Below, in pieces: positions 22,379 through 32,034 of a stretch of 38,784 nucleotides of DNA. Origin of the DNA: Pseudomonadota bacterium (GTDB taxonomy: Bacteria; Pseudomonadota; Alphaproteobacteria; Reyranellales; Reyranellaceae); NCBI GenBank assembly GCA_018240685.1, contig JAFEFG010000040.1:1-38784 (forward strand). Reading direction: 5' to 3'. Position 1 is the first letter of the stretch; every line of letters begins with the position of its first letter. The position numbers were made by a program, and so were the translations under genes. The notes beneath the pieces are model-generated. The model had not been told where the DNA came from. It made no database searches and saw nothing but the letters and a program-made list of their open reading frames with translations.

Positions 22379-24087
22379 GCGGCCACGCCTCCGCTGCGCA
22401 AGGGCGCCGGTGCCGGAACGTTGCCCTGGGCGACGTCCAGCGGTCCGAACGCCTGCTGGCGTCCAACGCGCATCACCAGCACCATGTCGACGCCGGTGAG
22501 GGCGCTCGGCCGATGGGAGATCACGATGACGATGCCGCCGCGCTCGCGCACGCCCAGGATGGCGCGTGTCAGGGCTTCGTCGCCTTCCTTGTCGAGATTG
22601 GCGTTGGGCTCGTCCAGCACCAAGAGGAACGGCTCCCCGTACAGGGCGCGGGCGAGCCCGATCCGCTGACGCTGGCCAGCCGACAATTTCGAGCCGCTTT
22701 CGCCGACCGGTGTGTCGTAGCCATTGGGCAGTGCCAGGATGAGGTCATGGACGCCCGCGGCCCGGGCGGCGGCGATGATCTTCCCGGCGTCGGGCAGGGG
22801 CTCGAATCGGGCGATGTTCTGCGCGACCGTGCCGTCGAGCAGCCCGACATCCTGAGGCAGATAGCCGATATGTGGACCGAGCGCCTCCGGCGCCCACTGG
22901 TCCAGCGCTGCGCCGTCGAGGCGGATCCGGCCGCCCGCAGCGGGCCATACGCCAACGATGGCGCGGGCAAGCGACGACTTGCCTGAGGCGCTCGGTCCGA
23001 CGATGGCGAGCCCATGGCCGGCGGAAAGCTGGAACGATACGTCATAGGCAACTACGCGACCGGCGCCCGGCGGCATCACCGCCACCGATTCGAGCACCAG
23101 CGAGCGCGACGGCCTGGGCAAGGGCAGGGGCGCGGGATCGACGGCGATCTTGGCCATGAGCTCGTTCAGGCGTCGCCAGCTCTGGCGAGCCGACACGAAC
23201 CCGCGCCATTGCGAGATGGCGAGTTCGACGGGAGCGAGGGCGCGGGCAGTGAGGATCGAACTCGCAATGATGATGCCGGCCGTAGCCTTCTGGTTGATGA
23301 CGAGATAGGCGCCGATCGCCAGCACGGCCGACTGCAGGACCATGCGCAGGACCTTCGACAGCGTGCCGAGACCGACGGTGATGTCGCCGGTGCGCAGGTG
23401 CGTGTCGAGATAGGTGCGGTTGATCTCGGACCAGCGGGTAGCGATGCGGCCGGTCATGCCCATTGCCTGGATGGCCTCGGCATGGCGCTGGCTTTCCTCG
23501 GCGAGGCCGCTGCGGCGATCCGCCAGAGCCGCGGCCTCACGGGCGGGTTTGCGTGTCAGGATCTCGGTGAGGAGAGTAGCGCCGATCAGGAGAAGGCCAC
23601 CGACGGTCGCAGCGGCACCGATCAGGGGATGGAAGGCGAAGCAGATGGCGAGGTAGAGCGGCATCCACGGCAGGTCGAACAGCGCCGCGGGCCCGACCGT
23701 CGACATGAACGCGCGGATCCGGTCCAGCTCGACGAGCGGCTGCAGTCCGTTCGTCACCGGCGCGACGAGCGGCAGCTTGGCAACGATGCGATAGACGCGC
23801 TGGCTGACCGCATCATCCACGAAGCGGGCGATGCGCAGGAGAACCCGTCCTCGAATGACATCGAGCACGCCTTGAAAGGCGTAGAGGAGAAGGGCCAGTG
23901 CCGCCAGCCCCACAAGCGTGGGAATGCTGCGGCTCGGCAACACGCGGTCATAAACCTCGAGCATGAAGAACGAGCCTGTCAGGTACAGGACGTTCAGGAC
24001 GCCGCTGAACAGGGCGATACCCGCGAAGGCCTTGCGACAGGCGGCAAGAGCCTTCGACAGGTCCGAGGCGGTCGTGTGCGCTGGCAT
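22375..24087 (-). CDS. Type I secretion ABC transporter, PrtD family permease/ATPase
   Basis: A 570-residue fused membrane and ATPase protein that exports unfolded protein substrates directly across both membranes. Membrane segments lie at about 22-75 and 130-290. The ATPase domain begins near 330, with Walker A GPSASGKSS (364-372), signature LSAGQRQRIGLARAL (468-482) and Walker B LLVLDEPNANLD (488-499). There is no N-terminal C39 peptidase or C39-like domain, and the length matches PrtD/AprD/LipB-type exporters of proteases, lipases and similar enzymes. It lies 14 bp downstream of the GH18 gene and overlaps the adaptor gene, forming a three-gene operon; the GH18 protein is the obvious cargo (inference). 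Confidence 0.94.
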   Translation of the reverse strand: MPAHTTASDLSKALAACRKAFAGIALFSGVLNVLYLTGSFFMLEVYDRVLPSRSIPTLVGLAALALLLYAFQGVLDVIRGRVLLRIARFVDDAVSQRVYRIVAKLPLVAPVTNGLQPLVELDRIRAFMSTVGPAALFDLPWMPLYLAICFAFHPLIGAAATVGGLLLIGATLLTEILTRKPAREAAALADRRSGLAEESQRHAEAIQAMGMTGRIATRWSEINRTYLDTHLRTGDITVGLGTLSKVLRMVLQSAVLAIGAYLVINQKATAGIIIASSILTARALAPVELAISQWRGFVSARQSWRRLNELMAKIAVDPAPLPLPRPSRSLVLESVAVMPPGAGRVVAYDVSFQLSAGHGLAIVGPSASGKSSLARAIVGVWPAAGGRIRLDGAALDQWAPEALGPHIGYLPQDVGLLDGTVAQNIARFEPLPDAGKIIAAARAAGVHDLILALPNGYDTPVGESGSKLSAGQRQRIGLARALYGEPFLLVLDEPNANLDKEGDEALTRAILGVRERGGIVIVISHRPSALTGVDMVLVMRVGRQQAFGPLDVAQGNVPAPAPLRSGGVAA

Positions 24088-24101
24088 CAGCTGTCGATCG
24101 C

Positions 24102-26084
24102 TTAGCTTTGCGTCTCGAACTGATGCAGGATCTGTGAATACTGGTACTGGGTTTGCGCCACGCCGCTGCTGGTCGCCGAGGCATAGGTCGCACCGGCACT
24201 GTCGCCGTTGTCGCGCGCCACCGACCAGATCGACAGTTCGGAGATGTGGGGGTCGCTCTTGGCGAAATTGACCAGCTCCTGTGCGTCAGCGAGTGTGAAG
24301 ACTTCGGAGGACACGTCATTCACGCCGATCATCACGGTGATGCCGATCTTTGCCGACAGCCCTATGTCGGCGAGCTGCTTTTCGACCGCAATCGCCGCGT
24401 TGATGGCGTCGAGACCCATCTGGCCGTTGTTGTCCACGGCGGAGCCGTAATCCATGGCCATGATGTTCACGGTGTCGATCTTCACCCCGTCCTTGAGGGC
24501 GGTTTCCAGGACGTTCAGCCCGTTGGCGTCGAGGCCTGTCGGCAGCACCGGCAGGGTGTAGCTCACCTTTAGATCTGGATTGGCCGCTTCGAGTCCCACC
24601 AGGGCCTGATCCCGGAGCGTCAGAGAGGCGGTATTCGTCTCGGCCGAGCCCTCAATGTCGAAGTCGAGCGAGGTGACGTGGTAGCGATCGATCACCGACT
24701 GGTATTCGGCCTGCAGTTGCGCGGCACTGGTCGCGGTCAGGGCGGGCTCCTGTCCGTTGGCGCCGCCAAACGAGATGGTGATATTGCCGCCCGCGGCCTG
24801 GATGGCCTGGACTTCCTGCAAGATCGTGCTTCCGTTCGAGAGGGTGTCGTTGGCGATCGTTCCGCTGCCGCCCCAGCCGATGCCCTCGGACGAACTCAAC
24901 ACGAAGGCGAGCGTGAAGTTCTCGACGCCGGACGCGTTCGAGATGCCGACCAGGTCGGCGTCGACGCCCATCGACATGTCGATGTAGGGAGAGAAGACCC
25001 CGATGTTCTCCGAGCTGCTGGTCGTCGTATCGGCGGTCGCGGTATGAACGGCGAGTGCCGTCGATTCGGCCGACGTGCCTGCCGCATCGATGGCGGCGAC
25101 GCTGAACTGGTAGTCGGTGTCGGCCGTGAGGCCGGTGACCTTGTAGTTCAAGGATGTCGTCGTGGCGATCTCGTGTCCGTTCTCGTAGATCGCATACCCG
25201 GTGACGTTTTCGAGGTTGCCGGCGACGGTAGAGGCGGTCCAGCTCAGGACGGTCGAGGTGGAGGTCGTTGCGGCGGCCGAGACGTTGGTCGGTGCCGATG
25301 GAATGAGGGCGCTCGAATCCTCCGCGCCCACCACGGTCCAAGGCTGCCCGGTACCGTAATGGGTTGCCGGATCCTGCCCTTCGTTCCACCAGTTGGCCTC
25401 GTAGATGATGCCACTTTCCACCACTTCCTGGCCGGTGGTGTAGACGCCGGTCGCGGACCATGCGGTCGCGTCGGTGCTGCCCGACCCGCTGCTGCCCGAC
25501 CCGCTGCTGCTGCTGGAGACAATGGTCCAGGGTTGGCCCGTTCCGGTGGCGCCGTTGTTCGTGGCGGGATCGGTACCCTGAGTCCACCAGTTGGCGATGT
25601 AAGTGACACCGTTCTCGGTGACTTCGTTGCCCGCCGTGTAGACGGCCGTCGACGACCAGGCGGAGGTCGACGCGCCGTCCGACGAGCCGCTGCCCGTGCT
25701 GGAGCTTCCCGAGGAACTGCTCGATGACGTGCCGGAGGAACTCTCCGAGGAGGTCCCCGACGATGTTCCTGACGAAGAGCCGGAGGAGCTGCTCGTGGAA
25801 CTCCCTGACGAACTGCTCGATGTGCCACTGAGAGCGCTTGTCCACTCACCGATCGCCGAAGAGTCCTTTGCAACGATGTTGGAGAGTTGAAGCTCGCTCA
25901 GGGTGATACCTTCGAGCGTATAAGTCTGGTTGTTCGATGGGATTGAGATGACGACCGAGCCATTCACTTCACTCACGGTGAATTGAGTGCCCTGGAACCA
26001 GCCGAAATCGAGCGTGTCGGTTGTGGGGTTGAAACTGATCAGGGTGTTCGTGCCCCAAGCCCAGGTGATTGCCGTGGTTGTCAT
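24102..26084 (-). CDS. Modular GH18 chitinase-like protein with two CBM5/12-type modules, candidate type I secretion substrate
   Basis: A 660-residue multidomain protein with no Sec signal. Order: an N-terminal beta-rich domain (about 5-75, with DTLDFGWFQGTQF and NNQTYTLEGITLSEL); a Ser/Gly-rich linker (87-140); two chitin-binding-type modules (about 142-189 and 208-252), each with NWW and GQPW; a fibronectin III domain (about 262-350); and a GH18 catalytic domain (about 359-655). The catalytic motif reads LDFDIE (473-478) with Glu478 as the acid; the first Asp of the usual DxxDxDxE is replaced by Thr. SFGGANG (438-444) and MAMDYG (542-547) are GH18 strand motifs. The ATG at 26084 has GAGGGG five bases upstream. 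Chitin or a related glycan as substrate is inference. The export partner genes follow directly. Confidence 0.9.
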   Translation of the reverse strand: MTTTAITWAWGTNTLISFNPTTDTLDFGWFQGTQFTVSEVNGSVVISIPSNNQTYTLEGITLSELQLSNIVAKDSSAIGEWTSALSGTSSSSSGSSTSSSSGSSSGTSSGTSSESSSGTSSSSSSGSSSTGSGSSDGASTSAWSSTAVYTAGNEVTENGVTYIANWWTQGTDPATNNGATGTGQPWTIVSSSSSGSGSSGSGSTDATAWSATGVYTTGQEVVESGIIYEANWWNEGQDPATHYGTGQPWTVVGAEDSSALIPSAPTNVSAAATTSTSTVLSWTASTVAGNLENVTGYAIYENGHEIATTTSLNYKVTGLTADTDYQFSVAAIDAAGTSAESTALAVHTATADTTTSSSENIGVFSPYIDMSMGVDADLVGISNASGVENFTLAFVLSSSEGIGWGGSGTIANDTLSNGSTILQEVQAIQAAGGNITISFGGANGQEPALTATSAAQLQAEYQSVIDRYHVTSLDFDIEGSAETNTASLTLRDQALVGLEAANPDLKVSYTLPVLPTGLDANGLNVLETALKDGVKIDTVNIMAMDYGSAVDNNGQMGLDAINAAIAVEKQLADIGLSAKIGITVMIGVNDVSSEVFTLADAQELVNFAKSDPHISELSIWSVARDNGDSAGATYASATSSGVAQTQYQYSQILHQFETQS

Positions 26085-26152
26085 CAAGTCCCCTCGTGGA
26101 TGTCGATCGGGCAGAAACTGTATCGCTCGATGGAAGGGGGAGAGCGGTCAAC

Positions 26153-26181
26153 TCGGTGAATGCGCTCCAGAATTCGGTGAA
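26153..26181. promoter_or_regulatory. Direct-repeat candidate LytTR operator
   Basis: TCGGTGAA occurs at 26153-26160 and again at 26174-26181, extended to A-Y-TCGGTGAA. The start-to-start distance is 21 bp, two helical turns. LytTR regulators are known to bind two direct repeats about 9-10 bp long separated by about 12 bp. The site lies 69-97 bp upstream of the GH18 ATG and 115-143 bp upstream of the kinase start. Binding is untested. Confidence 0.5.
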
Positions 26182-26209
26182 GCGACGAAATCCGGCGCGA
26201 TTCCGAAAC

Positions 26210-26237
26210 TTGCCTGCCGCCTGCAGTCGGCTATAGG
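26210..26237 (+). promoter_or_regulatory. Candidate promoter of the sensor kinase-regulator pair
   Basis: TTGCCT (26210-26215) and TATAGG (26232-26237) are separated by 16 bp and lie about 60 bp before the kinase start. Each matches the sigma70 consensus at four of six positions, so this is a modest candidate. Confidence 0.3.
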
Positions 26238-26295
26238 TAGATAATGGTGTGCCGCGAGCCGTGTTCGCGACCTGGGTTGTGAGTCGAGTACGAAC

Positions 26296-27411
26296 GTGGT
26301 GAGCGCGGCGATCGAGACGATCGAATGCTGGTGGAGGCGCATTCCGAGCTTCTGGAAGGCGCAAGGGCTCGGATGGGGCCTGTTTGTCCTGTTCGATCTG
26401 GTCGATCGTCTGTTGCTCGATCGTTACCTTACTCACGACACATTCCTGTTCGCGTTGCTGGCGACGGCGGTGATTGCACTGGCCCTGGTCGCGCTTTCAG
26501 TGGGATTGCGGGCGATTTATGCCCGGCAGGATCATGTGCAGGGACTGACGCTGCAATCGAGTGCCGTCGTTACCCTGTCCTCTCTCGCAGCTTCAGTTGT
26601 CATGGTGGCTCTTCTGTTCGGCCTTCATGCAGCGTCGGGGACTGCTGATCTCGGCCGGGATCCGTTGGTGATCCCACTGGTTCGATACTTCCTCGCCTTC
26701 CTCGCCTGGAGCCTCGCCTATTTCTGGATCCATGCAGAGATCGCGCGCCAGGAGGAGCGGCGGCGCACGGCAATCGTGCGAGCCAAGGCCCTGCAAGCGG
26801 AGATCGAGAAGCTGCGCCTGCAGCTCGATCCGCACTTTCTCTTCAATGCGCTGAATGGGGTGACCGCCGAAATTTCTCGGCATCCCGCGACGGCGCTGAC
26901 GATGCTGCGCGATCTGACAGCCTACTTGCGTCATTCGCTTGCCGGCATCCACCAGCCGGTGGTGACGGTTGCCGCGGAGGTCGAAGGCTTGTCGGCCTAT
27001 CTGCGGATCCAGCGGTCGCGGTTCGGCAAGCGTCTGCATGCGACTCTGGAAGTCGATCCGGCCGCAGCGTCGCATCGCATCGCCAGCCTGCTGCTTCAGC
27101 CGCTGGTCGAGAATGCCGTCAAGTACGGCCGCCGCGGCGACGAGCGACATGTCCGGATCGACATCCGCGCCCGGCCCGGCGGCTTGCACATCGAGATCGA
27201 GAATGCCGGCTCGCTCGCCCCATCTGCCGAGAGGCACCGCCTGCAGCCTCCGCTCGGTCTCGATAACCTCCGCCGCCGCCTTGATCTTCAATATCCAGGC
27301 CGACATCGTTTCGCTTTGGATCAGCGCAAGGCCGACGCGACGGAGGAAGGTGCGGCCAACAGCGTTGTTGCGACATTGGTTCTGGAAGGGGAGCCATGCT
27401 TCGGACGGTGA
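26296..27411 (+). CDS. LytS/YehU-type sensor histidine kinase
   Basis: A 371-residue membrane sensor kinase. Four membrane helices lie at about 23-42, 48-73, 88-113 and 124-147, with no large periplasmic domain. The His_kinase domain follows, with the phosphoacceptor His180 in LQLDPHFLFNALNGV (175-189) and an N-box LLQPLVENAVKYG near 260-275. A degenerate ATP-binding end follows (PLGLDNLRRRLDLQYPG). This subfamily pairs with LytTR response regulators, and one overlaps its 3' end by 16 bp. The start is a GTG without a strong Shine-Dalgarno; a second GTG follows immediately, so the exact first residue is uncertain. It is divergent from the GH18 secretion operon, which suggests control of that operon. 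The signal sensed is unknown. Confidence 0.9.
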   Translation: MVSAAIETIECWWRRIPSFWKAQGLGWGLFVLFDLVDRLLLDRYLTHDTFLFALLATAVIALALVALSVGLRAIYARQDHVQGLTLQSSAVVTLSSLAASVVMVALLFGLHAASGTADLGRDPLVIPLVRYFLAFLAWSLAYFWIHAEIARQEERRRTAIVRAKALQAEIEKLRLQLDPHFLFNALNGVTAEISRHPATALTMLRDLTAYLRHSLAGIHQPVVTVAAEVEGLSAYLRIQRSRFGKRLHATLEVDPAAASHRIASLLLQPLVENAVKYGRRGDERHVRIDIRARPGGLHIEIENAGSLAPSAERHRLQPPLGLDNLRRRLDLQYPGRHRFALDQRKADATEEGAANSVVATLVLEGEPCFGR

Positions 27412-28115
27412 TCGTCGATGACGAGCCTCTGGCACGGCAGGAGCTGCGGCGGCTGCTGGCAGCCCACGCGGATGTCGAGGTCGTCGGCGAAGCCGATACG
27501 GCCATGGAAGCGGTGGCGGCGGTCGAGCGGCTGCAGCCACAGCTGGTGTTTCTCGATATCGATCTCGGTTTCGGGAATGGCTTCGATGTACTCGCAGCCT
27601 GGAAGAAGCCGCCGATCGTTGTTTTTGTGACGGCCTATGCCGAATATGCCGTCGAGGCGTTTGCCGTCGACGCGCTCGATTACCTGCTGAAGCCGCTCGA
27701 TCCCGCCCGCCTTGTCGAGTCTCTGGCGCGCGTGCGGCGCCAGCTCGCTCTTTCCGAAGCAAGCCGGTCTGGCGCGGATGTCATCGAGCTGAAGACGCCG
27801 CGGCGCTCCCTGCTGGTTGCGCCCGACGAGATCGCGGCCGTCCGCGCCGAGGGAGACTATGCGCGTGTTTTCGTCGCCGACCAGCCTGCGGTCATGATCT
27901 GGCGCACTCTGGCTCACTTCGAGACGAGGTTGCCGGCACCACCATTCGTGCGGCTGAGCCGTTCACTGATCATCAATCGCGATCGGCTGAAGGAGATCGA
28001 GACGGTACCGCGGGCGGGGACGCGCATCTGTCTCGCCGGCCTCGCCGAGACCTTTCAGTTGGGGCGGGCGGCCACCGCGCGTCTGCGCGAAGCGCTGGCG
28101 GCCGACCGACGATAG
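27396..28115 (+). CDS. LytTR-family response regulator
   Basis: A 239-residue two-component regulator. The receiver domain (1-115) has the acidic pair in VIVDDEP (5-11), the phosphoacceptor Asp54 in VFLDIDL (51-57) and the conserved Lys in LLKPLDP. The LytTR DNA-binding domain (about 135-236) contains the expected strand motifs, including FVRLSRSLIINRDRLKEIE. The ATG has GGAAGGGGAG just upstream and lies inside the 3' end of the kinase gene, so translation is coupled. LytTR proteins bind paired direct repeats, and such a repeat is found at 26153-26181 in front of the neighbouring secretion operon. It ends one base from the convergent purA stop. Confidence 0.94.
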   Translation: MLRTVIVDDEPLARQELRRLLAAHADVEVVGEADTAMEAVAAVERLQPQLVFLDIDLGFGNGFDVLAAWKKPPIVVFVTAYAEYAVEAFAVDALDYLLKPLDPARLVESLARVRRQLALSEASRSGADVIELKTPRRSLLVAPDEIAAVRAEGDYARVFVADQPAVMIWRTLAHFETRLPAPPFVRLSRSLIINRDRLKEIETVPRAGTRICLAGLAETFQLGRAATARLREALAADRR

Positions 28116-28116
28116 C

Positions 28117-29409
<1,293 letters not shown>

Positions 29410-29456
29410 CTGCCTTGTCCTAACTGTGCAACTGTGTCCGGCCTGCACACACGAAA

Positions 29457-29488
29457 ACGCCTCCCCGGGCCGGTTGCCGGAGAGGCGT
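29457..29488 (-). other. Terminator-like stem-loop in the purA leader
   Basis: ACGCCTC pairs with GAGGCGT (7 bp), and an inner CCGG/CCGG pairing extends it. On the minus strand the stem is followed by TTTTCGTG. It lies 47-79 bp upstream of the purA ATG, and no minus-strand gene precedes it inside the window. It could be an attenuator in the purA leader. The rest of 29410-29836 contains no gene that I can support. Confidence 0.4.
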
Positions 29489-29836
29489 GAGGCTAGATAG
29501 CACCGGGCGGCGGCGGGGCGAAGGGAAATTCGGACGCTGATGCGGCCGAGCTGCTTCGGCTTCGCCGCGGTGCCTGTTGGTGCTGACTTTAGTCTCTGCG
29601 CAGTCTCCTCGCCGGCTGTCCCACGCGCGGCCGGCGGGCTCGAGGAGCGTAATTTCACACATTCCGCGCATAAATTGGACCGCCTGTTGATTTCGCAGAG
29701 TGCGTCATCCGCGGCAAAGCATCACCCCCTGACCCGTTGAGAACGATTGTCTTCTGCTCCGCAGTGTCTATCGTTCGCGATGCGGGACGCCTGGCAGAAG
29801 CCGGTTCGGGACCTGCGGAGCCAAGGGAGGCAAACG

Positions 29837-31093
29837 ATGACTGACAGGATCAGGTTGACGACGCGTCGCCGCACGTTCCTTGCTGCTACGGCGGCGGTAG
29901 GCGGCCTGCAGCTTTCAAGTCCATTCATCATCAAGGCACGCGGCGAGACGCCGGTGAAGATCGGTTTCATCGATCCGATCACCGGCAGCCTTTCGGCACT
30001 CGCCGTCAGCGAGGTCGAGAGCGCCAAGTGGACGGTCGCCCAGATGAACAAGAAGGGCGGCATTCTCGGCCGGCCCGTCGAGCTTCTGATCGAAGACAGT
30101 GCCAACGACACCGGCACCGGCGTGCAGAAGGCCCACAAGCTGATCGAGCGCGACAAGGTCGACATGATCATGGGCGACGTGAACTCGGGCATCGCCTACG
30201 CGATCATGGGCGTGACCAGCGACAAGAAGGTGTTCCACATCGTGCCCGGCGGGCACACCGACCCGATCACCGGCAAGGACTGCAAGTGGAACACCTTCCG
30301 CACCTGCAACACCACGGCGATGGACGCCGCCGCTGTCACGGGCGAGCTGGTCAAGCGCTTCGGCAAGAAGTGGTTCTTCATCACGCCCGACTATGCCTAC
30401 GGCCAGACGCTGCAGGCCAACTTCGTCAAGAACCTGACCGCGCTGGGCGGCACCTGGCAGGGCGACATGCTGCCGATCGCCAACACCGACTTCTCGGCGA
30501 CGCTGATCAAGGCCAAGGCCTTCAAGCCGGATGTGTTGCTGAACAACATGGGCGGCGCGGCCCAGATCAACTGCATGAAGCAATTCGTGCAGTTCGGCAT
30601 GAACAAGGAGATGGCGCTGGGCGGCGCGTTGTTCGAGATCGAGTCCATCCGCTCCGTTCCAAAGGAGGCGCAGACCGGCTGGTGGACCATGGAATGGTAC
30701 TGGAACCAGCCCAACGTGCCGCATGTGAAGGAGTTCGTCGACGCCATCTCTCCGGCGATCGGCGGCAGGAAGCCGACGGCGCGCCACTGGATGGCCTATG
30801 TCTCGCTGCATGCCGCGCGGCTGGCGGCGGAAAAGGCCAAGTCGCTCGACGCGGTGAAGATGGCACATGCGCTCGCGGGTCTCGAGCTGCCACCGGAGGT
30901 GGCTCTGATGCCGGGCAAGATCCAGTATCGCGCTGGCGACCACCAGCTCATGAGCGACATCTTCGTGGGGCAGGTGCATCCGCCGGGGCCCGGCGGGCCC
31001 GACGATCTTTTCACGATCGAGGCGACCGTTCCGGGCGAGAAGGCGGCGGGACCCGCCGAGGCCACGGGCTGCAAGATCTCCTGGCCCTCCTAG
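29837..31093 (+). CDS. Branched-chain amino acid-type ABC transporter substrate-binding protein
   Basis: A 418-residue periplasmic type I binding protein (Peripla_BP_6/LivK-like; the group that also includes amide/urea-binding AmiC and UrtA proteins). The N-terminus carries a twin-arginine signal (TTRRRTFLAATAAVGG), suggesting export as a folded protein by Tat. The mature part shows the fold's hallmark strands and helices (VKIGFIDPITGSL, IMGDVNSGIAYAIMGVT, WFFITPDYAYGQTL). The ATG at 29837 has GGGAGG six bases before it; upstream in-frame ATGs are not supported. The transporter genes livH-livM-livG-livF follow after an intrinsic terminator, so the binding protein is probably made in excess of the membrane parts. 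The ligand cannot be read from sequence; LivK-type proteins also bind amides, urea or aromatic acids. Confidence 0.92.
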   Translation: MTDRIRLTTRRRTFLAATAAVGGLQLSSPFIIKARGETPVKIGFIDPITGSLSALAVSEVESAKWTVAQMNKKGGILGRPVELLIEDSANDTGTGVQKAHKLIERDKVDMIMGDVNSGIAYAIMGVTSDKKVFHIVPGGHTDPITGKDCKWNTFRTCNTTAMDAAAVTGELVKRFGKKWFFITPDYAYGQTLQANFVKNLTALGGTWQGDMLPIANTDFSATLIKAKAFKPDVLLNNMGGAAQINCMKQFVQFGMNKEMALGGALFEIESIRSVPKEAQTGWWTMEWYWNQPNVPHVKEFVDAISPAIGGRKPTARHWMAYVSLHAARLAAEKAKSLDAVKMAHALAGLELPPEVALMPGKIQYRAGDHQLMSDIFVGQVHPPGPGGPDDLFTIEATVPGEKAAGPAEATGCKISWPS

Positions 31094-31103
31094 GCTGAAC
31101 GCG

Positions 31104-31140
31104 ATGCGCCGCTGGGAAACATCCCCGCGGCGCATTTTTT
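31104..31140 (+). terminator. Intrinsic terminator between the binding protein and livH
   Basis: ATGCGCCGC (31104-31112) pairs with GCGGCGCAT (31127-31135), with an inner GGG/CCC helix, followed by six T. It lies ten bases after the binding protein stop and 25 bases before the livH ATG. Partial read-through would set the ratio of binding protein to permease. Confidence 0.88.
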
Positions 31141-31164
31141 CGCACTCCAGCTCCGGACCGGCAA

Positions 31165-32034
31165 ATGCTGCAACTCGTTCTGTTCAACCTCACCAACGGG
31201 CTGATCGTTGGCGCCTTCTACGTGCTGATGGCGCTCGGCCTGTCGCTCATCATCAATCTCAGCAACGTGGTGAATTTCGCGCACGGCAACTTCCTCGCCA
31301 TCGGCGGCTATATCGCCTACACGCTGACGCCCTATCTCGGCTTCTGGGGCGCGCTGCTGGTGTCGCCGTTCCTGACCGCGATCTTCGGCTTCGCGATCGA
31401 GAAGCTGATGATCCGGCACGTCTATGCGCGCAACCACATCTACAGCCTGCTGCTGACCTTCGGGCTCGGCTTCATCCTGCAGGACGCCTGCCGCTATATC
31501 TGGGGGCCGAGCCCGCTGCCGCTGGGCATCCCCGACGTCCTGTCGCTGCCGCTCACGCCCGATCTCTTCTTCGTCACCTGGTACCGCGTGTTCATGGTCG
31601 TGGTGGTGGTTGTCGCCGTCGGCGGCCTGTTCGCCCTGCTGCGCTACACCCGCGTCGGCATGCGCATCCGGGCCGGAACGCTCGACCTCGACACGGTGTC
31701 GGCGCTGGGCGTCAACGTCGCGGCGCTGCGCTCCTACAATTTCGCCGTCGGCAGCTTCCTCGCCGGCCTGGCGGGCGTGCTGGCCGCGGGGCAGATCGGA
31801 CTCAACCCCAACATGGGCGACGACCTGATCATGCCGAGCTTCATCGCCATCATCGTGGGCGGCGTCGGCAGCCTGACCGGTACGCTGCTGGGCGGCCTGC
31901 TGATCGGCGTCGCCGCCGCGCTCACGACGGTCTTCTATCCGGCCGGCGCCGAGGCGGTGATCTACATCATCATGGCGATCGTCCTGCTGGTCCGCCCGCG
32001 CGGGCTCCTGGGCGAGGAGGGGATGCTGACATGA
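31165..32034 (+). CDS. livH: Branched-chain amino acid-type ABC transporter permease, LivH family
   Basis: A 289-residue inner-membrane permease of the LivH/UrtB group with about eight hydrophobic segments. It has the LivH-typical N-terminus LVLFNLTNGLIVGAFYVLMALGLSLI (motif GLIVGAFYVLMALGLSL) and the loop SNVVNFAHGNFLAIGGYIAY. The ATPase-contacting loop RYTRVGMRIRAG and the late motif GGVGSLTGTLLGGLLIG are also present. It forms the heterodimeric channel with LivM. The stop overlaps the livM ATG (ATGA), so the genes are translationally coupled. The symbol marks the family only; the transported compound is unknown. Confidence 0.93.
   Translation: MLQLVLFNLTNGLIVGAFYVLMALGLSLIINLSNVVNFAHGNFLAIGGYIAYTLTPYLGFWGALLVSPFLTAIFGFAIEKLMIRHVYARNHIYSLLLTFGLGFILQDACRYIWGPSPLPLGIPDVLSLPLTPDLFFVTWYRVFMVVVVVVAVGGLFALLRYTRVGMRIRAGTLDLDTVSALGVNVAALRSYNFAVGSFLAGLAGVLAAGQIGLNPNMGDDLIMPSFIAIIVGGVGSLTGTLLGGLLIGVAAALTTVFYPAGAEAVIYIIMAIVLLVRPRGLLGEEGMLT

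Noticed and set aside
25690..25830. Repetitive DNA of the GH18 Ser/Gly linker as a CRISPR or tandem repeat array
   Set aside because: The repeats are irregular Ser/Gly codons inside an open coding frame, with no spacer structure.
29747..29836. Upstream 30-codon extension of the LivK-like binding protein
   Set aside because: It would bury the Tat signal; the ATG at 29837 with GGGAGG places the twin arginines at the proper distance.
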